DNA of 64,000 nt, taken from contig JADCRB010000036.1 of NCBI GenBank assembly GCA_021464245.1, positions 5,380,372 to 5,444,371 on the forward strand, read 5' to 3'. Below, piece by piece: positions 11,614-24,369 of this stretch; positions within the stretch are counted from its first letter, which is position 1; every line of letters begins with the position of its first letter. Under the pieces are notes generated by a model. That model did no database searches, was not told the DNA's origin, and saw nothing but the letters and a program-made list of their open reading frames with translations. This DNA comes from Carallia brachiata (taxonomy: Eukaryota > Streptophyta > Magnoliopsida > Malpighiales > Rhizophoraceae). The translations under genes were made by a program, and so were the position numbers.

Positions 11614-14600
11614 AAGATTACTGCTTTAATATGTTTAAAATATCTTGTTAATCTTTGTTATGATAATCAGGTCCTTTTCAAGCTGGTTGTGATTACTGTG
11701 CTTGTAATTGCGGAGTCTGCAGATAACTGTATAAAGACGGTGATGCTCCATTGGCTCTTTTGTTTTTTTTTTAACTCTCTTTTTTTCCAAAAAAATTTAG
11801 CCCACTACTTTTCGTCTTGTTATTGACTCACTGTACTGTTTTCTGTTTTCCAGATGTTACGGAACTGTAAAGCTGCCCGTGTGCTTCCTCGCATAGCTGA
11901 ATGTGCAAAGAACGACCGCAGTGCAGTGCTTCGTGCAAGGTACAGGCAGCCATTCAACTCATGTTCTAGTATAGGTCTTTCCTGTGGTTTTGTTGTTGCA
12001 TATTTGACCTAATAATAATTATACTGGCTTTTTTTGGCAGGTGTTGTGAATATGCACTATTGATACTAGAGCATTGGCCTGATGCTCCAGAAATACAGCG
12101 TTCAGCTGATCTGTATGAAGACTTGATAAGATGTTGTGTTGCAGATGCAATGAGTGAGGTACATGTATTGTAAAATGTAGTAAATGTATGATTTCTGTTG
12201 AAGTATCTGACCTTGGCATGTCTTTTCTTGCTCTTTCATGCTTCTTCTACTAAAAATGTATGCACATTCAAATGCATGTAGATGCTTCTCCCTGAACTGA
12301 TAGGAAAACATTACTAGGAGTTGAGATTTCTTTATACAGATCCAGTGACCCATACCCATTTGCTGGTAGATATGAAATTGGGCGGAACATAATTTCCCCA
12401 TTTATATAGAGGTTTTTAAGTTGGAAGTGGTGGCTAGAGGTGAAAAGAAATTGCAATTGGAGATGGCCAGTGATATGTTCCTGATAAATGCTACGTTTTG
12501 CTGCAGGTTGTGGCTTTGGAATCCGTGTATTCATTCTGAATTTTTTTTAGAGAAATGATTTTTCCTTAAAGTGTGGAGCATTTTGTGCAAAGATAACTTG
12601 GTTCAAAATGTCAGCAGACAGGACCCAACAATTTTGGAATTTATGCAATGATGCTTAGTTTGGTTTGATTTAGTTGAAAGCTTTTTTCTGCAGATAAGGC
12701 TATATTTTGATCATCTCTTCAGTGGCTTACCAAGGCTGCCAATATCATTAATCATCTGCCTAATGGATTTTTTGGGCACCAGATTGTTATCTGACTTTCA
12801 TTTGCTTTTCCTTGCTGCCAGGAGATATTTATTTATATAACTTTAATGGGTATAACTACTTTGTGATTGTATTCCATTAAGATTAAGATTGGTGCTGAAA
12901 TAAATTTCTGTAGGGTAATATCAATAATCTGAATGCTTCCATCTGACATTGTGCAGAAGAATTTAATCAAAATGGAATTGAACGCAAATATTCATTTTTA
13001 AGTGTTACTAAAATAATAAAAACCAAGATGTGAGTAGTGAATCTTCTGCACAATATCAAGTCAAATCATTTTAAGCTCCATATTTTGTTTTTCATATATT
13101 TTTCGTCTTGTCATGGTTTGCAGTTTACGATTTGACTTGTCTTTTGTTTGTTTGAGTTTGCATCTGTTATTCATTGGCTGTTTTGTTTGGTCTTTGGGGT
13201 CTTCTGATATTTTAGTAAATCCAGAAACTTAGTTGGAGTGGATGGGTATTCTCTGATTGTCTTGTTGTCAGCTGAGATTGATTTGTTATATGTGAAATTT
13301 TGCTTGGAATTTATGTCAAAATGCCTTCTGTTGTTTCTCATGCATTATATTTCTAAAGTTGGAGTAAAATGACATCTAAGGGAAAGCTATGTACTGTTTC
13401 TAAATTTTAATACGTTGTGTTCATGATGGGTTATGTTTTTCTAAAGGTGTAAAAGGGTTCCTCATTTATCTATCTTAACAGGTAAGATCGACAGCAAGAA
13501 TGTGTTACAGAATGTTCTCAAAAACGTGGCCAGAGCGATCTCGTCGCTTATTTTCATCCTTTGATCCTGTTATTCAACGGGTACAATGTTTCTTGACTGT
13601 ATTGTTTGTGTCGCTGTGACCACATCACCAGGGTCATTATTCTTACAGTTGTTATTTTCCTGTTCAGCTTATTAATGAAGAGGATGGTGGTTTGCATAGG
13701 CGACATACATCTCCTTCCCTGCGCGAGAGAAATGCACATGTTTCACTTTCCTCTCAGGCTTCTGCTCCTCCAAATTTAGCTGGATATGGCACTTCTGCCA
13801 TTGTTGCAATGGATCGAACTTCAAGTTTGTCATCTGGGACATCTCTATCTTCTGGCCTGCTACTGGCACAAGCCAAGTCTCTTGGTAAAGGTAGTGAACG
13901 TAGTCTGGAGAGTGTGTTGCATGCAAGCAAACAAAAGGTCACTGCTATTGAAAGCATGCTTAGAGGTTTGGAAGTATCTGACAAGCAAAACCCTTCAACT
14001 CTCCGATCATCTAGTTTGGATCTAGGTACTGAATGACTATGCCATTCAATTTCTTGCTTCTATATTTAAGAAATCTGTGCTGATTTTCAATAATTGAATT
14101 TCTTGTTTGTCGTAAAATGACTCAACAATTTAAATCTATTATCAATTTTGAGCGGCTAAATTTTTCTCTTATTGCCCCTAGCACAGGAGTTGACCCTCCA
14201 TCAGCTCGTGATCCACCATTTCCTGCTGTTGTTCGAGATTCAAATCCTAATGAAAACAGATTTATGGCAGAATCAACTGCTTCCAGCATTGTAAAAGGTG
14301 GTAACCGTAACGGTGGCTTGGTTTTGTCTGATATTATCACTCAAATTCAAGTTGCAAAAGATTCTGCTAAATTATCATATCGTGGTGGTGTGGCAGCCGA
14401 ATCTCTTTCTTCATTCTCAGCTAAGAGGGTTTCTGAAAGGCTGCAGGAAAGAGGTCTCATTGAAGAGAACAATGACATAAGAGAAGCTAGACGTTTTGTG
14501 AATTCACACATTGACAGACAGTACGTAGAACGCCTTACAAAGATATCAGCTTCAGGGATTCACAGAGCAGTCACATTCCTAACTTTCAGAGGCCGCTTCT

Positions 14601-17191
14601 GAGAAAGCATGTAGCTGGACGGATGCCTGTTGGCAGGAGGAGTTTTGATGACAGCCAGCTCTCGCTTGGGGAGGTGTCAAATTTTGTGGAAGGTCCAGCT
14701 TCCCTCAATGATGCATTGAGCGAGGGACTCAGTCCAAGTTCTGATTGGAATGCTAGAGTAGCAACTTTTAATTACCTGCGGTCTTTACTGCAGCAAGGCC
14801 CAAGAGGGATTCAAGAAGTGATCCAGAATTTTGAGAAAGTAATGAAGTTGTTTTTTCAGCACTTGGATGATCCTCACCACAAGGTTGCGCAGGCAGCTCT
14901 TTCGACGCTTGCAGATGTTATTCCATCTTGCCGAAAGCCCTTTGAGAGTTACATGGAAAGGATCTTACCCCATGTTTTCTCACGTTTAATCGACCCAAAA
15001 GAGCTGGTTAGGCAGCCTTGCTCGACAACCTTGGAAATTGTCAATAAAACTTATAGCATTGATACTCTGTTATCATCCTTGCTCCGCTCACTTGATGAAC
15101 AGCGTTCGCCAAAGGCCAAATTGGCAGTTATTGAATTTGCAATCAATTCCTTTAACAGGCACACGATGAACCCTGAAGGTGCTTCAAATATAGGCATTCT
15201 AAAGCTATGGCTAGCCAAGTTGACGCCATTAATCCATGACAAGAATACTAAGCTCAAGGAAGCAGCTATTACATGCATTATATCAGTTTATTCCCACTTT
15301 GATTCAGTAGCTGTGCTGAATTTTATTCTTAGTTTGTCTGTTGAAGAACAAAATTCCTTGAGGCGGGCCCTCAAACAATACACTCCTCGAATTGAGGTGG
15401 ACCTAATGAACTTTTTGCAGAACAAGAAAGAACGACAACGCTTGAAGTCCTCCTATGATCCATCTGATGTTGTTGGAACATCTTCTGAGGAAGGATATAT
15501 CGGACTGTCAAAGAAAAGTCATTTTTTGGAAGGTATTCTTCTGGTTCCATTGATGGAGATGGTGGAAGAAAGTGGAGTTCTACCCAAGAATCATCTCTGA
15601 TAACAGGACGTGTTGACCAAGCAGGTTCTGATGACATGCAGGAGAATTCCTATCGAATTTTGACAATAGTTCTAACCCTGATGTTCATACTTTAAAGACC
15701 AGGGATTTGACTTACGTGGCTAACTCTATGGGTCAGAACATGGCATCCCGGTCTAGCCGCCTGGAAAATGTGGACAATAGCTTAAACTTTGAGGGGTTTT
15801 CTACTCCACGTTTGAACACTAATGGGCTGATGAAATCTGAATCTACAGAGGTTGCTGAAGCCTTTAGGCATGACTCTGACCTGCTGCCTGAATTGGAACC
15901 TGATAATCATAATCCTGTAACTGTAAAGATTAATTCTTTGCCAGAGACAGGTCCTAGTATCCCCCAAATTCTACATCTGGTGAGATTTGTAACCTCAATG
16001 ATCTCATTTGCTCAATCGAATTTTTTTTAATTATTTATGCTATATCATTATGTTCAGTGTAAAAAATTGATGTAAACTTGCAAGGATTCCCTTTATTTTG
16101 CTCGTAGATTTGCAATGGTGGTGATGAAAGGCCCACTGGAAATAAACACAGTGCACTTCAACAGTTAATTGAAGCTTCTATGACTAATGATCAGTCTGTT
16201 TGGTCCAAAGTATGCTCAATTCTCTCTCTCTCTCTCTCTCTCTCACACGTGCCGCGGGCGCGCACACACGGCTAATTATTTGACAGGAAAGCACTCTTTA
16301 GTCATATTTCAGCAATTACTTTGAATTTTTTCTATAAAAGTTTGGTGCACAGTTATTTGTGACAAATAATCTGGCTTTTTTTTAGCATCAGCATTAGTGC
16401 GGGGGCAGTCTTAAATTTTGCTTGCTATATTTGTAGATTTTTTTTTAGATTCTAATGCAGGCAATTTATAATATTATGCATGCTATCAAAAAACCAAAAA
16501 TTGAGGTTCTTTTTTTTTATTTTTTTTAAAGGATATTCGAGCTTGTTAGGCGTTTTGCTGGTTTTTTTTTCCCATTACATGTGGCTTGAGTTAATTTATA
16601 GCTAAGAAAGCATTTGACAAACGTTTTGTTTTGCCGTTGAATCAATAACTTCTGTGCTTCATTGTCACTCACTTCTAACTTTATGTTAATGATAATTCCT
16701 GCATTTGCAGTACTTCAATCAAATTTTGACAGCTGTACTTGAGATTTTGGATGAATCCGATTCTTCAATCCGGGAACTTGCTCTTTCGCTGATCATTGAG
16801 ATGCTCAAGAACCAGGTACATTTGTTGTATTTGTTTGTTTATTTGTTTGTTCATTCTTCACATTACAGTTTTCTCATGTTTTATCTTAATCTTTTACAAA
16901 TTCCTCCTCTTTTTTTTTTTTTTTTGTCTTTTTCTGCCATGTTTCCAGAAAGATGCCATGGATGACTCGGTCGAAATTGTGATAGAGAAGCTGCTTCATG
17001 CTAACAAAGATACTGTTGCAAAGGTTATTTATTCGATAGACCTTTTTCCCCTTGTTTGTCTTTTTCATTTTGCTTCACTTCCGAGTCTCAATTTTTTCTG
17101 CTTCTCAGGTTTCTAATGAAGCAGAGCACTGCTTGACAATCGTGTTGTCCCAGTATGATCCATTCAGATGTTTAAGTGTATGTGGCTCTAA

Positions 17192-17260
<69 letters not shown>

Positions 17261-18097
17261 AAACACACACACAAAAATACACACATCACCAGGATATTTT
17301 GAAGTTTTGCGTCATCTTATTTGATTGAAATAAAATTTTTTTGGAATCTTTTGTATGATGAGTTGCTCTTTCTTTCAATAACTGATTCTGCAGGTGGTTG
17401 TCCCTCTTTTGGTTAGTGAAGATGAAAAAACGCTTGTCACCTGCATAAATTGTCTGACAAAGGTGTTTCGTTTGGACCCATTTCTGGCAAATAGTTAATA
17501 CCTACTGCTTTGAGCAGTCACCAACTTGCAGTTTTATGTGCATTTAATGAAAGATTATACTCGAACCCTTTGGTCTCCTTTTCAGCTTGTGGGACGGCTC
17601 TCCCAGGAGGAACTGATGGCCCAGTTACCATCATTTTTGCCTGCCCTTTTTGAAGCTTTTGGAAACCCGAGTGCAGATGTTCGGAAGGTAATGAGATTTG
17701 TTTTTGATTTGGTTTTACAGCTTTCTAACACTGCAAATTTTGAAATCACAGTTTTTAACAATGGTTTTGTCCCCGTTTCTCTCAATATTGTTATGTTGGG
17801 TTTATTTTACCCTTTTTTTTATGCTGTCACAATATTGCTCTAAATGTAATTGGCAGCCTCTCAAGTAATATTATCCTTCTATGTAGTTTTTTAAGGGTCT
17901 GCTTTGATTTGGTGTTCTGTTGGTTTGTTGTACAGACTGTTGTTTTCTGTCTAGTGGATATTTATATAATGCTTGGAAAAGCATTTTTGCCATACTTGGA
18001 GGGGCTTAATCCTACACAGTTGCGGTTGGTGACTATTTACGCTAATCGGATATCACAGGCCAGAACGGGTACTGCCATCGATGCTAGTGATGACTAG
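7740..18097 (+). CDS. CLASP: CLASP, CLIP-associated protein (microtubule-associated TOG protein), frame interrupted by single-base deletions
   Basis: CLASP binds cortical microtubules through TOG/HEAT domains and controls their attachment, self-organisation and cell growth. Exons: 7740-8072, 8961-9113, 9198-9260, 9402-9470, 9687-9852, 10240-10401, 10885-10982, 11474-11548, 11671-11739, 11854-11939, 12041-12158, 13482-13580, 13668-14025, 14187-15979, 16108-16209, 16711-16815, 16949-17023, 17109-17177, 17394-17462, 17586-17687, 17936-18097. All introns are GT-AG. Summed exons give 4326 nt; restoring six missing bases gives 1443 residues, close to the Arabidopsis length. TOG domains fall at roughly residues 1-230, 270-500 and 800-1030, with a C-terminal HEAT region at 1220-1440. 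The start MEEALEMARAKDTKERM matches the family, so the ATG 21 bases upstream is not needed. As written the frame breaks at 14526-14536, 15528 and 15654-15658, and exon 2 reads through a locally shifted stretch (8982-9007). Family membership is certain; whether the breaks are biological is not. Confidence 0.95.
11563..11611 (+). repeat. TG microsatellite in CLASP intron 8
   Basis: A CTCTCTG/TGTGTC start runs into about 15 uninterrupted TG units, immediately downstream of the exon 8 donor at 11549. It lies within the intron and does not touch the coding exons. It is a probable length-polymorphic marker. Confidence 0.85.
12159..13481 (+). other. CLASP intron 11 (longest intron)
   Basis: This 1.3-kb intron separates exon 11 (ending ATGAGTGAG) from exon 12. 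It holds only AT-rich sequence with no protein-like frame on either strand and no clear transposon ends. The minus-strand frames at 12.0-12.5 kb are chance openings. Confidence 0.7.
17197..17275 (+). repeat. Compound (CT)n(CA)n microsatellite in CLASP intron 18
   Basis: A run of about 15 CT units passes directly into a run of about 18 CA units with a few interruptions. A shorter CT run with ACACGTG and CGCGCACACA follows exon 15 at 16219-16268. Both lie near 5' splice sites inside introns. Confidence 0.85.
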
Positions 18098-20738
18098 TTT
18101 GATTTGTTTATTAAGGGGTTCTGGATTTGGGATGTCGGCTCATTCATTGTTGTGTAAATTGTATATTCCTTGTGAATGCACAGAGAGTGGGTTCTTTTTT
18201 TGTTCTGATCTCGCTTGGGTATCTTATTTTACCCGTTTTCTTGTTTGTCTTGACGGCCCTCTTGTTTGTTTGACGTGGAGGGGAGAGAGTCTTTAGCGGT
18301 GAACAAATATTAAATTATTATTTTGCAAATATGTTGATCAATTGTTTTCGGTAAAGTTTTATAATCAGGGAATGAAATACGTTTCCTTTTCTCTGTCCCC
18401 TTTTTGCATTGTGTACCCTTCAGGTTGAGTCTACTTGATATTTCCCCCATTTTATGGGTTTGAGATTAAGTGCTCCCCTCTATAATCGCATAGCATCCTC
18501 ATCCTGGTTCCTTGCATTTACACGTGGAAGAAATAGCAGACGATAGGGCCAAAGGCAACCAATTTTGTTTGTTTTTCTTTTGAATGGTTGCCTTCTTGGC
18601 TAGTAGGCCGCCCCATTCCCAAATCAAGAAATGAATACTAGATCACAATTCTCCTTTAAAAAATTCAGTAAAAAAAAAAAAGAACGCAATTTGATTCTAT
18701 GGTATGGGTGGTCAGGTAGCGTTAACCCTGACTCGATGACCTTTGCGGACGCATGCAACCAAAGTCTGCCTGTTTTTAGGCGATCAACCTTAAAGAACTG
18801 ATCAGCGTTCTAAGAAAGTAGTGAACCATGAGCCCATGTGTGGAGAGAGGGAGAGGGAGCGCTAAGTTTTAACATTTCGAAATTCAACTGTTTTGTGCGT
18901 TCCGGTTGTTTTCTGATATCGACCCAGAACACCGAGGGAGAGAGAGCCAGAGGTAGGGAGCCGGAAGGCGAGTTTCTTGCCTGTTTCTCATGTTGGGCAG
19001 TTATTTCTGCCAAATCATTCGTGATTAATAAGCAATTTGTGTCTTTGAAACAAGAAGCTATCCTCGCATAAGAATATGCCTGCTCTACTACGCACTGCTA
19101 ATGTCATTGCTGCAGATGCCGTTCCCATTTTTGCCATATCATTCCAATTTTCTATCAAGAGAGCAATCTTTAAGCTTTTGTTATAATCAGTTATAGTTAG
19201 CGAAAACGAAAACTCTTGTTGGCATTAGTTGAAGTAATATTGAGAACATCTTAAACAATTGCTTGAATTAAGCTTCACAAAACAAAGGGATACCATCCAG
19301 CTATCCTGCTGATAAGCTTCACATATTAGCTTTGGCAGCAGCCTTTTGCTCGCGCAAGTCTTTAGGAAAACAAACTAAAGAGGGTTCTTCCTGCAGACTC
19401 CAAGAGATACAAATTAGAAGGAAACCTGCTGAGAATGGCGGTGCCAATTATATTGCAGTCTTAAAGCCAGTAGTACCATCCCTAGTACAATCAGTTGAAG
19501 CAGCATTCCTAAACTCTTCACTGCTTTGGTGATTGTAGATTGGTATTTTAATGTAAGGATTGGAAAAAAAGATGGTTCATCACTTTGAGCTTTACTTTGA
19601 GTCCAACATCACCTTTCAGTATGATAAAAATGAATAAAATTTGAAGTAGGACTCTGCTTGAAGCTTGAAATTTCCGTGAAACAATCCCATTGGATAGGTA
19701 TTCCAACAGCTGCCCTTATATTTTTGGTCAAATGATGGAACTGAGGCAAGGTGTAACATAAATATTTTGTTATACTTTTTTTGAATGTTTGTGAGCTAGT
19801 GTATGTTTTCAGAGGTTATCAGTGCAGTCTGCACACGTTGAAGCATAAGGCGCTGGCTTGTATTGAAGTAGATTCCTGGCAAAATAGTTTTACTTAAACA
19901 ACACAGTATTTCATTAGTTGGACGGTAATTGCAAATCAAATAAATATTGCCTCCTGAAGGTGAACCATACCAACCACAAACTTCTTTCTGTGATGGACTG
20001 ATGATTTGTCTGCCAGATATGCACAAGAACAAATATGGAAGAAAGCAAATCTAGCTGCATGTCACGTGTCGATCGGTGGGGGTCTCAAATCTGTTGCAAT
20101 TAAATGGCATGGATTGTAAGGAAATCCGAGCGACTGCTAGAGAAATAAAATTAAATCTAGCTACCAGGTTATGTGTATCCTTCACAGCTACTTTTTGCCG
20201 CGAATCTCGGGTCTCTATCTTCCTTATTGCATCACCTGCAGCTGCAGTCATAAATGGTGAGGGGGTTAGTGTTATCGTGCTCTAACTATAAAAGCATGTG
20301 CAGTTGCTTGCTGTTCCAATATCCATTTTTGAAAAGCATTTTTGGTGAGTATTCCCCTATGAAGTCATTAAGAATATAGGAATTTGTTCTGTATATGTTT
20401 TCAGTTTTGTTTGGTGTTGATCCAGTTTGACAATTACCAACTTCTTTAATATGTTTCCCTTTTTACGCTGTGTATGATTTTTGCGTTAGGCATGCTCTTT
20501 TAGTTATGATGTTTCCATTTCTGATCTGTCAAATCGTGTTCTGTCGGGGTGGCGCTTGTTGCTAACTTTGATGCTTGTGCTTAAAATTGCGATTGCTTAT
20601 TTTATGTTAGCGGGCAACTTCTGTTGAAACTGATATCACACATGAATTTCAGAGAAAAAAGAAAAACTATAAAAATAAGTGTCTAACATTCAGGGTTTTA
20701 CTAAAGAATCAATGTTTGTGATTTTCAGATTGGAAACA
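18098..20738. other. Intergenic interval between CLASP and the first response regulator
   Basis: The first few hundred bases are CLASP 3' UTR (T-rich, no frame). The middle part has short open frames of ordinary length for AT-rich DNA and no recognisable protein. The last 450 bases contain the promoter and a 5' UTR exon of the downstream regulator: a TATA box at 20287-20294, a donor-like TTTTG/GTGAGT near 20345 and an acceptor TTTTCAG at 20722-20728. Confidence 0.6.
20287..20294 (+). promoter_or_regulatory. TATA box of response regulator 1
   Basis: TATAAAAG sits about 25-30 bases before a plausible transcription start near 20320. The proposed leader exon ends at a GTGAGT donor near 20346 and is joined to the coding exon through the acceptor at 20728, ten bases before the ATG. 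The leader intron is inferred from splice-site quality only. Confidence 0.5.
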
Positions 20739-21341
20739 ATGCCGTTGCCACCACCGATTGCTTCTGCTGTCTCAGCTGATCTCGGACCGCGGAGGCAGTT
20801 AGGAAGCTCATCTGACAAAACAAACAATAGAAAAGAATTACGTGATGTGAAGCTTAAGAACAGGCTGACTGCGCTTTTGGTTGATGGTGTCCCATTTTGT
20901 CTCATGATTGAGAAGGCATTTCTTCGAAGCTATGGTGTTGAGACCCAAGACCTTGACAATGGCGAGGATGCTGTTACCCTTCTCGCTTCTGGCGCAAATT
21001 TCAATCTCATTATACTGGACATTATGAGTCCTGTCCTGGGGGGAGTTGAGGTAATCAATTATCAATGCGCCTTTGCTTTGCCTTGTCACGCCTGTTTACG
21101 TTAGTTGTAAATATTACAGGTTTGCAATAGCTTTTGTAATGTTCTGAGTTGTCAATTATAACAGACTGCCAGGCAGATTCGTGCAATGGGAATCCGCACA
21201 ATGATGATAGGAACAACTGCTTTTCTCGATGACACAGCAACACAAGACTTTCTTGATGCTGGAATGGACCAGGTCATCGAAAAGCCCTTGTCTCCTGATA
21301 AACTGGTGCCGATCCTGATGGAGCTTGACCGCCAGATTTGA
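20739..21341 (+). CDS. Receiver-only (type-C-like) response regulator with altered acidic pocket
   Basis: Two exons, 20739-21050 and 21165-21341, give a 162-residue protein made of a receiver domain after a 45-residue N-terminal extension (MPLPPPIASAV...). It would take part in His-Asp phosphorelay, as ARR22/ARR24-type proteins do. The phosphoacceptor Asp94 (IILDIMSP), Thr121/122 (IGTTA) and Lys144 (EKPL) are present. The acidic pair that binds Mg is not intact: the usual VDD reads VDG (Asp49-Gly50), so phosphorylation may be weak or absent. The intron follows the codons for GGVE, the same place as in the neighbouring regulator at 24370. No output domain follows, unlike type-B regulators. ATG 20739 is chosen because it follows the 5' UTR acceptor; the upstream open frame has no ATG in good context. 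Confidence 0.88.
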
Positions 21342-24300
21342 GAACATCCTATCGTTCAGGGGACTGCCTATCGCCTTAGATATGCCAGTTTAATAAAATA
21401 AAATGTCAACTTTTGTTTGGCCGTCCCTTTTCTTCTTGTTTTTCAACTGTCTGAGTCTTTGTCAGCGTCTCTGATGTCTATCAGATATAAACAAGTCTAT
21501 GATAGCTGTACTGGTTAAAAGCAGCAGCGGCCTAATGAAATAATATCAGTTCCCTTGAATTAAATTTGCATATGCCATTCTCTTTTATACATATGACCTT
21601 TCTTTCCCGAATTGTTCAAACGCAATCTCCTAGTTTCAATTTTCATCACTTACCCGGCCCCATCGGAACAGCAAGTCCACCCCAGCAATGTCCATTGGTG
21701 GCAGCCTATGAGTAAGATTCTGATAAGGGCTGTACCTACTTACCAACTTGATCCTTTTGAGGATGTTCAAGTCAGAGCATAATGCAGCATTTCCAGTCAT
21801 ATTCAAATATAAATCATGTTTGGCTTGGGTGGGAGAAGGACTATTCAAATGTAAAACTGTTGTTCCTTCAAAATTTCCTGCTTGAAATGAACCTGCTACG
21901 AGGCTGTTAGCCTATTACAGACCCACCTGAGGAAAAAATAAAACAGAAATGTTAGGTACACCGAACCTAATAAAAAAATAATAAAATTTTTAATATTTTA
22001 AAAAAAGTTCGCACTGAGAGTTAAAATATTATGTTTTTATTGTTTCAGAAAAAAAAATGAAGGAGTTAAAAAACGAGTCTGTTTCAAAATTTTCATTAAA
22101 AACTGGTCAAGTCCATGGATGATTGCAAGAGCCAAGACCCAAGAACCTTTATCGGACTTATCAAGAGAAAAAATATAAGGGGGTTCATTCTATTGATTCT
22201 GGAAACATAATATATAAAATCATCTTGATCTTTTAGAAAGCTAACAATAGAAACAATTGGGGTTATCAATCGAATGTGTTGAAATGACGAGAATTGATAT
22301 GCTACTCATATTTGCAGCAAGAGGCACCACCTTATTTTCAAGTCAGGCTTAGAAGTTGAGACATTGTTTTTTTTTTTTTTTTCATCTATAAAATGAGTTA
22401 GTGGGGTGGCTTCCAATTATCCCATGTGAATAGTTCAGATAATTATGATATAATTCACTCTAAATCAAGCATAAATTTAGCTATACTTAAAGATTTTAGC
22501 CCAAACAATATTGTACTTCGTGGAACTCGAACGCAAAATCTTTCTCCGAGTGCTCGAACGCCTTATCAGTTCAACCACACCATGGGTGGTAGTTGAGACA
22601 TGGTTTTGACCACTAACAAGGACATTATCGGTTTGGGCTTGAGGCCCACGTATCATCCTTAGTCTGATTAGCCCTTCACAGTAAGGAAAAATACTAAAAA
22701 TGATTTTTTTTTTTGACAAATAAAATGCTTAAATAATCAAATATAGACTTTACCAACTAATTAAATGCACCGGAATGCGTTTTAATTCATCAAAAAGGCT
22801 ATTAGATTATAAATTATACAAATTTAGTTTTTTTTTCCTTCTATAAATTTCTTTTCAAAATTAAAATTCAAAATCTCTATAATAAAAGTTTAAACTCTAA
22901 CTATTAAAATTTTCTTTCAGAGACATTATAGTAGATTGTTGATTGAGAAGTTGTTTATGAATCAAATAGATTTTAGGGTTTTGGAGCAATATAAGGTCCC
23001 CTAAAGATCTCATGATACTCGACGACAAGGATGCCTGACAATTTTATTTCATTTTTTATTACTTAAACTTAATTTCTAGAACAATATAATTTTTTGAGCA
23101 ATATTTCTAGAACAATATCGAAGGGGAGGGTGGTTTTGTATCCAAATAACAGCTAGAATTGAAAGCTTTAAATGTCAAGTGACGGAGAGGAGAATCAAGA
23201 TTATGTGACTTTTAGCCAAACTAGAGCAGACATTACAATCTCTTGGATTATTTCTTTCTACCTACAGTTGCTAAATTTGGAGCAATTCACTCGGATTGTG
23301 TATCAGATTTGGCTCGAAAGGAGTTAAATTGTATTTATTTCCTTATACAACGAGAAGACAGATTTATGTGCACACACGCATATATAATATGGCGAGATAG
23401 ACCCACAATATATATACACGTGTGGACGCAGTTTAAATTTTTCATTAAACTTGAAGCTTTGGCACTTAACAAATATGCTTACAAGGGATAAATTGAAAAA
23501 AAAAAAAGAAAAAGAAAATTAAAGGAGGTTGCCACTAACTTTATTGTGAACCAGATCAAGTGTCATGCATGATGAATGGTGCATGCAAAAGTTTGGAAGA
23601 TTTGATTAAGTGTCAGCATTCAAATATGGAAATGAAATCTCTTTTTATAGATCTTGTGATTGTAAACAAAATCCAAGTGATACTTTTCGAACCTGGCTGT
23701 CATGTCTAGCAGACCTTTTTTAAAGGGAAAAGTTTGGCCATGGAAAGGGAAGGGACATCAAATTCCTCCTCTCCATCTTATTGTTTGATGTGACTATTGT
23801 TCAATAAGCAAAAGAGATTTTTTTGTTTTTGTTTTTTTTTTTCTGATCAGAAGTTTCATCATAAACTCTGGTTAGTATGTTCTTTCCCTGTTGGCTAAAA
23901 CAATATATAAAGTTGTTTTGAGTATGTGAATCCACAAAGTAGTGTCCTTTTTTCCTTTGAAAGCAAGTGGGACATGCAGTCGAGAAATACAATGGATACC
24001 CATGTTCAAAAGCTCCTCAACGATGTGTATACATATATATCACATTCATCCCCAATCCACTTGCCATTGGCAGAGAGATTACCATTCAATTGTTTTGTGA
24101 AAGGTTGAGACTTTTGCCAATAAAAAAGCCTCTTATTTCAGAAAAACAAAGCCGTGTTGAAATTATAAGGAAAAAATCAAAGAGAAAGGTTGCTCTCAAC
24201 TTGCAGGAATCAAATATATATTGGGGGATAGGGGAGGGGATGCATGCACTTAGATAAGATGTCATATTCATTTCTCCTCCATTTACCAAGAACATAAACT

Positions 24301-24369
24301 CTCTCACACATATGGGCCTAATCCTTTTTTTTTTCTAATGAAAGCCCTTTACGTTTTCCTGCAGAGTTC
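21342..24369. other. Intergenic interval between the two response regulators
   Basis: 3' UTR of the first regulator extends to about 21.55 kb. The rest is AT-rich with no recognisable protein. A tRNA-like relic (minus strand, about 22480-22600) is listed separately. The last few hundred bases are promoter and leader of the second regulator; the acceptor TTTTCCTGCAG at 24355-24365 just before the ATG implies a spliced 5' UTR. Confidence 0.55.
22490..22600 (-). repeat. tRNA-like SINE relic
   Basis: On the minus strand a box-A-like GGTGTGGTTGAACTGATAAG is followed about 40 bases later by a box-B-like GCGTTCGAGTTCC. There is no acceptor-stem pairing and no proper anticodon loop, so this is not a working tRNA gene. 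It is most simply a decayed tRNA-derived SINE head. Other weak heads are near 26335-26400 and 40340-40450. Confidence 0.3.

Noticed and set aside
22490..22600. tRNA gene on the minus strand
   Set aside because: Box A/B-like words are present but no acceptor stem or anticodon arm can be formed; treated as a SINE relic.
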